Below are positions 7,420 through 12,443 of a stretch of DNA of 12,445 nucleotides, one piece after another (position 1 is the first letter of the stretch; each line of letters starts with the position of its first letter). The notes under the pieces were generated by a model that worked only from the letters and a program-made list of their open reading frames with translations, did no database searches and was not told where the DNA came from. The position numbers were made by a program, and so were the translations under genes. The stretch lies in the NCBI GenBank assembly GCA_016292455.1, contig JAEDIL010000052.1:1-12445 (forward strand), written 5' to 3'. The DNA is from Clostridiaceae bacterium (GTDB lineage Bacteria; Bacillota; Clostridia; Oscillospirales; Acutalibacteraceae).

Positions 7420-8212
7420 TCATCACCCGTTTAATCAAATTATTCATTCGGTTCATCCAATCGCTTATTGTGCCCTTGCCGCCTTTTTTCATGAAAAATT
7501 CCTTATACCTGACTTTCCCGTAAGGAACATCGTCGTTCCACGGAGAATCGAGAGCATTTTCAATTTTCTTCTTCTGCGCTTCGCTGATAACCAGCCAGGG
7601 AATATCTTTTTCGGAAGAGAGCAGCATTGCGTACATTTCAGACAGGGTCTTTTCCTCAAACGCGGAAATAATCATGTTGTTTGACTCAATCTTGCTGACA
7701 TCATGACCGATTACAAAAATGAACTGCGCAATCCATGTCAGAACCTTGTAAACCTGAACGTCTGATTCCACAACGATTGAAAACGCTCTTTTGAGCTTTT
7801 CGATGCGCTCTTCGCTGATTTCAGCTTCATCGGACGAAAGGGAAAGCACCCTTTCATCAATCGGCAAGCTTTTAAAATCAAGCCGTCTGACACGGTTAGC
7901 ATAATCATTTTTGATGTTGATTGCAACGGTGACCATCCATTTTCTGAATCCTGTGGGATCATAATTCACCTGACCGTTGCAGCCGGGTTTCAGCAGAAAA
8001 TGGCTGATTGTTGTTTTGATGAGCCTTATACTGATTTCCTGCATAATGTCATCTTCAAAGCCCCTGCCGCGAAGACACGGCTCACAATAGCACATCCTGC
8101 GCACCAAGGGTTTAAGTTCCCTTTCGGCAAGATAACAAAGCATATCGTAGGAGACATACTCCCTGCCGAGCAGCTCATCAACAAGCACTTTGAAGTCATC
8201 ATTTGAAATCAC
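7397..8212 (-). CDS. Divergent sigma-70 family (ECF-like) RNA polymerase sigma factor
   Basis: A 271-residue protein, longer than a normal ECF sigma factor (about 160-200). The N-terminal part has a sigma region 2 signature: RGFEDDIMQEISIRLIKTT (about 50-68) fits the core-binding helix with its acidic D-x-x-QE pattern. FRKWMVTVAINIKNDYANRV (about 89-108) matches the region 2.3/2.4 helix that reads and melts the -10 element. An ordinary region 4 is not evident; the last 40 residues (GTISDWMNRMNNLIKRVM) could form a helix-turn-helix. The middle (about 130-220) is unassigned. The GTG start at 8212 has GGAGAG nine bases upstream; no in-frame ATG fits. It is the first gene of the operon behind a consensus vegetative promoter. 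Assignment rests on region 2 only; a non-sigma DNA-binding protein remains possible. Confidence 0.7.
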   Translation of the reverse strand: MISNDDFKVLVDELLGREYVSYDMLCYLAERELKPLVRRMCYCEPCLRGRGFEDDIMQEISIRLIKTTISHFLLKPGCNGQVNYDPTGFRKWMVTVAINIKNDYANRVRRLDFKSLPIDERVLSLSSDEAEISEERIEKLKRAFSIVVESDVQVYKVLTWIAQFIFVIGHDVSKIESNNMIISAFEEKTLSEMYAMLLSSEKDIPWLVISEAQKKKIENALDSPWNDDVPYGKVRYKEFFMKKGGKGTISDWMNRMNNLIKRVMNDEALNN

Positions 8213-8258
8213 GCTTCATCACTCTCCGTCAGCTGTAATAGACAAAACACTGACTTGG

Positions 8259-8287
8259 ATTATACAAAAAAAGACAAACATTGTCAA
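8259..8287 (-). promoter_or_regulatory. Consensus sigma-A promoter of the sigma-like operon
   Basis: On the minus strand TTGACA (8287-8282), exactly 17 bases, then TATAAT (8264-8259). All 12 consensus bases match. Transcription would start near 8252, about 40 bases before the GTG. Confidence 0.88.
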
Positions 8288-8393
8288 TGATTTATGCCCT
8301 CAACGAGCCCGAAGCGATTTCTATTATCTCTGAACCGTACACCATATTAACGCACCGCCCGGGAATTTTTCGCAGTTTTCAAAAAAATATATG

Positions 8394-8437
8394 AAAAAAG
8401 CGCTCTGACACGGAACTCAGTCCATTGCCGGCGCGCT
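8394..8437 (-). terminator. Possible terminator of arsR
   Basis: On the minus strand AGCGC (8437-8433) pairs with GCGCT (8403-8399) around an imperfect inner hairpin (GGACTGAGTTCC), followed by a run of T at 8399-8394. It lies about 30 bases after the arsR stop. The outer stem is short. Confidence 0.5.
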
Positions 8438-8465
8438 GAATGATTTTTCAAAAACAATCCCGGTT

Positions 8466-8825
8466 TTATAATTCATCAAGATGTTCAACAGCCATTTCAA
8501 AAATCTCTTTTACATGCTCATCGGAAAGCGAGTAATAAACTATTTTGCCGTCCTTCCGGTTTTTGACAAGGTTTGCGCCCCTCAGATAGCTGAGCTGGTG
8601 AGAAACAGCCGACTTTGTCATATTGAGAACAACGGCAATGTCACAGACGCAAAGCTCATGTTCATGAAGCGCCCAGAGAATTTTCATCCTTGTTGAATCG
8701 GCAAAAACCTTGAAAAACTCTGCAAGGTCAAAAATCAGTTCATCGGCAGGCATAGCTTTTTTTGCTTTTTCAACAAGTTCTTCATCTATATGGGTGCAAT
8801 CGCAGCCCATTTCGTTTTTACCCAT
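8466..8825 (-). CDS. ArsR/SmtB-family metal-responsive repressor with two metal-site signatures
   Basis: A 119-residue winged-helix repressor that would release its operator on binding a heavy metal or zinc. Two known metal-site patterns are present. The alpha3N-type set is C8 and C10 in GCDCTH plus C59 and C61 in ELCVCD, as in cadmium/lead sensors of the CadC kind. The alpha5 set is D102, H104, H115 and E118, the D-x-H-x10-H-x2-E pattern of SmtB/CzrA. The recognition helix is TKSAVSHQLSYLR (about 70-82). I chose the ATG at 8825, which has AGAGGA six bases upstream; the in-frame GTG at 8843 would include that ribosome binding site. No efflux ATPase or other metal gene adjoins it, so its target is either its own promoter or a distant gene. 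The actual metal cannot be read from sequence alone. Confidence 0.9.
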   Translation of the reverse strand: MGKNEMGCDCTHIDEELVEKAKKAMPADELIFDLAEFFKVFADSTRMKILWALHEHELCVCDIAVVLNMTKSAVSHQLSYLRGANLVKNRKDGKIVYYSLSDEHVKEIFEMAVEHLDEL

Positions 8826-8843
8826 TGTGATTCCTCTTTTCAC

Positions 8844-8858
8844 GCGGACTCATTCCGC
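8844..8858. promoter_or_regulatory. Inverted repeat in the arsR leader
   Basis: GCGGA, a five-base spacer and TCCGC form a perfect inverted repeat between the promoter and the arsR ribosome binding site. It could be part of an ArsR operator or a small RNA hairpin. It is GC-rich and does not resemble the usual AT-rich ArsR 12-2-12 operator. Confidence 0.35.
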
Positions 8859-8872
8859 TTGCAGCTATTTTG

Positions 8873-8901
8873 ATTATAGACCATTTTGATTTTTGTGTCA
8901 A
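8873..8901 (-). promoter_or_regulatory. Consensus sigma-A promoter of arsR
   Basis: On the minus strand TTGACA (8901-8896), 17 bases, TATAAT (8878-8873), all 12 bases matching. The -35 box contains the TGA stop codon of spoIIID (8900-8898), so gene end and promoter are fused. Transcription would start near 8866. Confidence 0.88.
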
Positions 8902-9158
8902 CTTTTCCTTTTTGCCTTTTTGTATTTTTCTCTTGTGGCGTTTCCTCCGCGGATATGCCTTTCCGCCTTATTTTCGTCAAGGACAAGGCGTACCTGCTCA
9001 TAAAGACCGAAGTCAATTTCCTTCAGCCTGAGTGAAACATCTGTGTGCACGGTGGATTTGCTCACATCAAAGCGTTTTGCAGCCGCGCGCACGGTTGCCT
9101 TGGTTTCAATTATATATTCAGCAAGAGCCTCTGCCCTTTTTTCAACAAGCTCATTCAA
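8898..9158 (-). CDS. spoIIID: Sporulation transcriptional regulator SpoIIID
   Basis: An 86-residue mother-cell DNA-binding protein that turns many sigma-E genes on or off and helps the switch to sigma-K. The helix-turn-helix TVRAAAKRFDVSKSTVHTD (about 22-40), the following RL.EI segment and the basic tail RHIRGGNATREKYKK are conserved with the Bacillus subtilis protein (93 residues). The start is a TTG at 9158 with GGAGGGG five bases upstream; the ATG at 9154 is out of frame, and the TTG start gives an N-terminus matching family length. The stop lies inside the arsR -35 box. No terminator separates it from arsR, so readthrough from spoIIID would raise ArsR in the mother cell. Its presence shows a sporulating lineage. 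Confidence 0.95.
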   Translation of the reverse strand: MNELVEKRAEALAEYIIETKATVRAAAKRFDVSKSTVHTDVSLRLKEIDFGLYEQVRLVLDENKAERHIRGGNATREKYKKAKRKS

Positions 9159-9171
9159 AAATACCCCTCCA

Positions 9172-9203
9172 GTAAATATGTATGCTCACTAATACATATT
9201 TAC
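9172..9203. repeat. Perfect 12-bp-arm palindrome upstream of spoIIID
   Basis: GTAAATATGTAT (9172-9183) and ATACATATTTAC (9192-9203) are exact reverse complements around an 8-base spacer. It fills the gap between the DUF1643 stop and the spoIIID ribosome binding site. On the minus strand it contains CATACATA, close to a sigma-E -10 box (CATACANT), which fits the known sigma-E control of spoIIID. A -35 match at normal spacing is poor. Without a T run it is a weak candidate for a terminator of the DUF1643 gene. Confidence 0.7.
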
Positions 9204-9222
9204 GAAAGGGATATATTATTAC

Positions 9223-9843
9223 TTACAGACTCTCAACATAGCTTTCCATGTCAAACAAATCCAGCGGACTGTCTTTTCTGAGATAAAGCGGATGGTGCGG
9301 ATGACCCAATTTGCTGATTTTTCCCGAGGAATACCACACAGCTGAATGTTCTTTTCCTACCCGAACCATATCTGCAAGGCATTTTTTAAGGTACGGTCTC
9401 ATTTCAACAATGTTGCCCCACGCCGCCCAGACAGCAGGATTTCCGCCCTCATAAAGCGAAAGCACATAGTCAAATGCTTTCATATTTTCGCGGTGAAGCG
9501 CTTCGTTCAGTTCCCTGTCCATATCCTGCGGCCTCGTTGCCCGCTGAGCATATACGTTGAACATAATAAAAGAATCAAAGCCGTTGCCCTTTGCAATGCG
9601 CTCAACAGATTTGAGAGTGTTGTCAAGATTGTTCGGAGCTGCCGTTGACGGGTTTATACCGATGCAGACAAGCGGCTTTTTACCCGTTGTTCCGAGTATG
9701 TACCTGTATTCGCCGTAACAATTCGGAACATAGAGCCAATCGCGGACATCATATTCAATTGTTGTCTGCTTTATTGATTTTTCGAGAGCCTCAAAAAACG
9801 GCTCAATGTCAACTTTTTGTGTCTCGGAAAGCGGAATATGCAT
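9223..9843 (-). CDS. DUF1643 domain protein
   Basis: A 206-residue cytoplasmic protein of the DUF1643 family, function unknown. Recognisable family blocks are LVCIGINPSTA (about 58-68) followed by an N-T-x-x-x-V helix, FIMFNVYAQRATRPQDM (about 92-108), VWAAWGN (about 138-144) and the C-terminal GHPHHPLYLR (about 180-189). Conserved Asn, Arg, Trp and His residues suggest an enzymatic or nucleotide-binding pocket, but no reaction is established. The ATG at 9843 has AAAGGA ten bases upstream. The leader carries a hairpin and a 13-codon flavoprotein-like stub behind a strong promoter, which is probably also this gene's promoter. It ends 64 bases before spoIIID. Confidence 0.85.
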   Translation of the reverse strand: MHIPLSETQKVDIEPFFEALEKSIKQTTIEYDVRDWLYVPNCYGEYRYILGTTGKKPLVCIGINPSTAAPNNLDNTLKSVERIAKGNGFDSFIMFNVYAQRATRPQDMDRELNEALHRENMKAFDYVLSLYEGGNPAVWAAWGNIVEMRPYLKKCLADMVRVGKEHSAVWYSSGKISKLGHPHHPLYLRKDSPLDLFDMESYVESL

Positions 9844-9865
9844 TTTTTCTTCGTCCTTTATATCT

Positions 9866-9891
9866 CAGCGGCTCAGAGAAACGAACCGCTG
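9866..9891 (-). other. Hairpin in the DUF1643 leader
   Basis: CAGCGGTTC and GAGCCGCTG (one G-U pair) form a 9-bp stem with an 8-base loop, placed between the 13-codon stub and the DUF1643 ribosome binding site. No T run follows in either direction, so it is more likely an RNA leader structure than a terminator. Confidence 0.5.
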
Positions 9892-9929
9892 ATGAATTCA
9901 TATTTTAACAACCGGAAACTTATTTCTTT

Positions 9930-9971
9930 TTATTTTCCTTTCGGACTTCCGTTGACTACTGCAATCTTCAT
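9930..9971 (-). pseudogene. 13-codon stub resembling the start of an NADPH-dependent FMN reductase/flavodoxin-like gene
   Basis: MKIAVVNGSPKGK followed by TAA. The peptide reproduces the N-terminal beta strand and FMN phosphate-binding loop (NGSPK) of flavodoxin-fold NAD(P)H-dependent reductases, which normally continue for 170 or more residues. It has a strong AGGAGG ribosome binding site and a near-consensus promoter upstream, and no continuation in any frame. It is most likely the 5' remnant of a deleted gene; a leader peptide is the alternative. The hit is short, so similarity could in principle be chance. Confidence 0.55.
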
Positions 9972-10006
9972 TTTTTCCTCCTGAAACATAAATATTATTC
10001 CACCCG

Positions 10007-10035
10007 ATGATAGCACATTTTTCACTCTGTGTCAA
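10007..10035 (-). promoter_or_regulatory. Strong sigma-A promoter upstream of the stub and DUF1643 gene
   Basis: On the minus strand TTGACA (10035-10030), 17 bases, TATCAT (10012-10007), 11 of 12 consensus bases. Transcription would begin near 10000 and give an untranslated leader of about 155 bases before DUF1643. Confidence 0.75.
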
Positions 10036-10114
10036 AGGATTATGACGAAAGAGCAGCCCGACAGAAACGCCCGACAAAAAAGATGCAGCCGCAAAGAAAC
10101 TGACTTTGACGACT

Positions 10115-10134
10115 GCAACTGTTCACAGCATTGC
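10115..10134 (-). terminator. Terminator-like hairpin after the AraC-GyrI gene
   Basis: GCAA/TTGC and CTGT/ACAG stack, with a two-base bulge and a two-base loop, immediately after the TAA at 10136. There is no T tract, so it may only protect the 3' end. Confidence 0.3.
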
Positions 10135-10135
10135 T

Positions 10136-11107
10136 TTACTTTGTTTTCTTTACCGGTCTGATGTACTTCCAGAAACGCTCACAGTCGTGATAGAAATAGA
10201 ACACTCTGCCCTGCGTTTTGTCAAGCTCATATCCGGTTGCCGGATAATCAAACTCTTCCATCGCCTTTTCAATTTCGGCTTCAACGGTCCGGTTCTCCGT
10301 TTCAAAATCAAACGGACCGTGTTCAAAAACAATGTACTCACCCTCGGGCACGTCCATAAGCTGCATCTGCGGCGGAACGGCACCGTCATAGTCCGCCGGA
10401 AGACGAACGCCGTATGCTTCCGCAAGAGGTATACCCCAGCTGCAAATTCTGCCGGCAGGTTCATTGATAAAAGCCATGACCTGTCCGCTTGAAGCGTCCT
10501 CGCCGCTTCCGCCGTTGTCGTCAAGCTTACCCTTTATGCTTTCGAGAAGTCCGCATATTGTTTCGCAGTCCTGACCCGGAATCAGGCTCTGCTTTTGCCA
10601 GAAGTCCCAATAGCCGATGCTTTCATAGTTCCGGATATGAAGAAATTTGTGTTCCGGAATCGTTACAAAGTAAGTTTTGATTCTGTCTGTTGTTTTTGCC
10701 ATACCTGTTCCTCCTATACCTAATAAATAACAGTCAAAGGGACGGATAACAGTGCGCAGAACAACCGGAACCGGTTTTTTCCGGTATTCGCTCGGCGAAA
10801 GACCGTATGCCGTTCTGAACGCGTGAGTAAACGCCTCGTGAGATGAAAAGCCGTTGTCAAGCGCAATTTCAAGGATTCCTCTTTCTGTGTCACGAAGTTC
10901 TATGAGTGCGAAAGCAAGCCTTCGCTGACAAAGATACTCCCTCAGCGACATTCCGGAAACCTCTCTGAACTTCCTTGAAACATAAAAAGCAGAATAGCCG
11001 AGTTTTTTTGAGAGATGTTCAAGCGTGAGCGCTTCATCGCTATGCCTTTTTATGCAAAGGTCAATTTCATAAATAAGGTTCTGGATGTTTTTTTGCCATT
11101 CGTGCAT
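10136..11107 (-). CDS. AraC-family regulator with C-terminal GyrI-like effector-binding domain
   Basis: A 323-residue transcription factor. Residues about 5-110 are an AraC/XylS DNA-binding domain with two helix-turn-helices: LTLEHLSKKLGYSAFYVSRKFRE and the conserved second one around ILEIALDNGFSSHEAFTHAF, ending LSPSEYRK. From about residue 136 onward the sequence (KTYFVTIPEHKFLHIRNYES, WDFW, and further on FYFYHDCERFWKY) fits the GyrI-like/Rob-type small-molecule domain, which binds hydrophobic or cationic compounds. I chose the ATG at 11107, with AAGGGAG eight bases upstream; the in-frame GTG at 11137 lies before that site. A second, very strong ribosome binding site and ATG occur at the domain boundary (10702). 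The adjacent gene upstream encodes a phospholipid synthase; no drug pump is near. The ligand and targets are unknown. Confidence 0.9.
   Translation of the reverse strand: MHEWQKNIQNLIYEIDLCIKRHSDEALTLEHLSKKLGYSAFYVSRKFREVSGMSLREYLCQRRLAFALIELRDTERGILEIALDNGFSSHEAFTHAFRTAYGLSPSEYRKKPVPVVLRTVIRPFDCYLLGIGGTGMAKTTDRIKTYFVTIPEHKFLHIRNYESIGYWDFWQKQSLIPGQDCETICGLLESIKGKLDDNGGSGEDASSGQVMAFINEPAGRICSWGIPLAEAYGVRLPADYDGAVPPQMQLMDVPEGEYIVFEHGPFDFETENRTVEAEIEKAMEEFDYPATGYELDKTQGRVFYFYHDCERFWKYIRPVKKTK
10700..10714 (-). other. Internal Shine-Dalgarno and ATG at the AraC/GyrI domain boundary
   Basis: GGAGGA (10714-10709), six bases, then ATG (10702-10700), in frame with the AraC-GyrI gene. Initiation here would produce a 188-residue GyrI-like domain starting MAKTTDRIKTYF, without the DNA-binding part. 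The ribosome binding site encodes a Gly-rich linker (GIGGTG), so it could be a coincidence of Gly codons. Confidence 0.45.
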
Positions 11108-11143
11108 CTGTTTCACTCCCTTTCGACTGTCTGACACAATAAT

Positions 11144-11161
11144 AGCAGATAATATTCTGCT
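11144..11161. promoter_or_regulatory. Inverted repeat upstream of the AraC-GyrI gene
   Basis: AGCAGA, a six-base AT spacer and TCTGCT form a perfect inverted repeat 37 bases upstream of the ATG at 11107. It overlaps the place where a promoter would lie and may be an operator. No convincing -35/-10 pair was found. Confidence 0.35.
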
Positions 11162-11198
11162 GCGCTTGATTTGGATTGCAAAAAATGCAGAGACTTAT

Positions 11199-11687
11199 TT
11201 ACCGTTTTCTTTTAATGATGCGGTATCCTTCCTGAACGGCAGCGGCTGTTGCAGCCGCGCACACAACTGCCGCACCGAATTCAATGTCAACAAAGGATAT
11301 TGTCAGCGGCAAAAGGAACATCAGCAGACCGGTTGCTTTATTCAGAACCGTATGCTCGGCAACAAAGCTTTTATGTATGGCAAACCCAACGGCAAAATTC
11401 GACGCTTTGATTAAGGCAATTATCAGTATCCATATCCAGATCGAAGTCGGAAGCCGGACTTCGGAAAGAATTTTTATTGCGCAGACAGCAAAGAATACAA
11501 GGTCTGCAACAGTATCAAGCTTTGAGCCGAACTTACTTTCAGTTCCGGTCCTTCTTGCAACAAATCCGTCAAGCATATCCGTCAACCCTGCCGAAATATA
11601 GCAGAAATAAAACCGGAAAGAAAAAGCAGGAAAGAACAGCAGAAATATACTGAACATAATTCTGCAACCCGTTATTATATTCGCCAT
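11199..11687 (-). CDS. CDP-alcohol phosphatidyltransferase family protein
   Basis: A 162-residue integral membrane enzyme that transfers a phosphatidyl group from CDP-diacylglycerol to an alcohol. The diagnostic pattern D-x2-D-G-x2-A-R-x8-G-x3-D-x3-D is complete: D37, D40, G41, A44, R45, G54, D58, D62. Hydrophobic helices lie at about 10-32, 62-76, 82-104 and 118-150, and the C-terminus is basic (RIIKRKR). The acceptor (glycerol-3-phosphate, serine, inositol phosphate or another) cannot be decided, and the protein is slightly shorter than typical PgsA (about 180-190). GGGAGGA four to six bases before the ATG at 11687 supports the start. It sits upstream of the AraC-GyrI gene with a gap of about 90 bases. 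Confidence 0.87.
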   Translation of the reverse strand: MANIITGCRIMFSIFLLFFPAFSFRFYFCYISAGLTDMLDGFVARRTGTESKFGSKLDTVADLVFFAVCAIKILSEVRLPTSIWIWILIIALIKASNFAVGFAIHKSFVAEHTVLNKATGLLMFLLPLTISFVDIEFGAAVVCAAATAAAVQEGYRIIKRKR

Positions 11688-11756
11688 AATTATCCTCCCT
11701 GAAATAATCGGATTTTAAAAGCAGCAGTCGCAGCCTGCGCAAAAAAGACCGGAACA

Positions 11757-11826
11757 AAAAACAGAAAGACTATACTTCACGTTGAACACCAAACAAAGGT
11801 TTTTATGAAGTATAGTCTTTGTTTTT
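11757..11826. terminator. Long stem-loop, probably a bidirectional terminator
   Basis: AAAGACTATACTTCA (11765-11779) and TGAAGTATAGTCTTT (11806-11820) pair perfectly over 15 bases, and AAAAAC/GTTTTT extend the stem past a two-base bulge. On both strands the stem is followed by a T-rich stretch. It lies about 56 bases after the stop of the tRNA-binding protein gene and would end its transcript. Confidence 0.7.
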
Positions 11827-11875
11827 GAAATATTCCTTTGCTCTTTAAAGCGTTATATTACCCGCAAGCACAATT

Positions 11876-12340
11876 TTAATACAGCTTTGCGCCGGCAGGG
11901 ATATGCGGATCGAGCATAAGCAGGTGAAGCCTTTCCTCACCGTTTTCCTGATGAACGGCGGAAATAAGCATTCCGCAGGAATCGATACCCATCATGGGTC
12001 TCGGCGGCAGGTTGGTGATTGCAACGCAGGTCTTGCCTATAAGCTCCTCTGGCTCATAATAAGCATGAATTCCGCTGAGAATTGTTCTGTCCGTACCGGT
12101 TCCGTCATCAAGTGTAAACTGCAAAAGCTTTTTGCTCTTTTTGACTGCAACACAGTCTTTGACCTTTACGGCGCGGAAGTCACTCTTTGAGAAAGTTTCA
12201 AAGTCAACAAAATCTTCAAAGAGAGGCTCAATCTGAACGTTTGAAAAGTCAATAGCTTCGTCGGTTGCTTCTTCAAACGAAATTGCCTCTGAGACGGTCT
12301 GCTGAGCTGCGGTTTTCTTTGCGGCGCCCTGAGTTTTCAT
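11876..12340 (-). CDS. Free-standing tRNA-binding domain protein (MetRS beta/CsaA type OB fold)
   Basis: A 154-residue protein. Residues about 45-154 form the EMAP/MetRS C-terminal OB fold: FSKSDFRAVKVKDC, KKSKKLLQFTLDDG, RTILSGIHAYYEPEELIGK, NLPPRPMMGIDSCGMLISA. This domain binds tRNA nonspecifically and in many MetRS enzymes is fused to the C-terminus. Here it stands alone, with a low-complexity Ala/Lys/Gln/Glu-rich N-terminal tail. It could be the separate beta subunit of methionyl-tRNA synthetase, a CsaA-like protein, or the severed end of metG. The ATG at 12340 has no visible ribosome binding site, unlike other genes here, and the frame stays open upstream to a TGA at 12386-12388. The MetRS body, if linked, would be beyond the right edge. 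Confidence 0.75.
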   Translation of the reverse strand: MKTQGAAKKTAAQQTVSEAISFEEATDEAIDFSNVQIEPLFEDFVDFETFSKSDFRAVKVKDCVAVKKSKKLLQFTLDDGTGTDRTILSGIHAYYEPEELIGKTCVAITNLPPRPMMGIDSCGMLISAVHQENGEERLHLLMLDPHIPAGAKLY

Positions 12341-12401
12341 TGTGGGAATTTCAAGGGAGAGTATCTTATACCCTGATTTAACCCCTCAAATCCTTACTTT
12401 G

Positions 12402-12443
12402 TTAATCCAAACCGTTTTCATTAAAGTACATAACCTCACATAA
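12402..12443 (-). other. Possible 3' end of a further minus-strand gene at the right edge
   Basis: One minus-strand frame is open from the window edge to a TAA at 12402-12404 and reads EVMYFNENGLD at its end, with coding-like codons. The piece is too short to identify and may be chance. Confidence 0.2.

Noticed and set aside
8292..8345. Short minus-strand ORF beginning MVYGSEII
   Set aside because: It has no ribosome binding site, only 17 codons, and lies between a terminator and a promoter.
8826..8843. GTG start of arsR at 8843
   Set aside because: The six added residues are encoded by the ribosome binding site of the ATG at 8825.
11108..11137. GTG start of the AraC-GyrI gene at 11137
   Set aside because: The ATG at 11107 has AAGGGAG at proper spacing within this extension, and AraC-type N-termini fit the shorter form.
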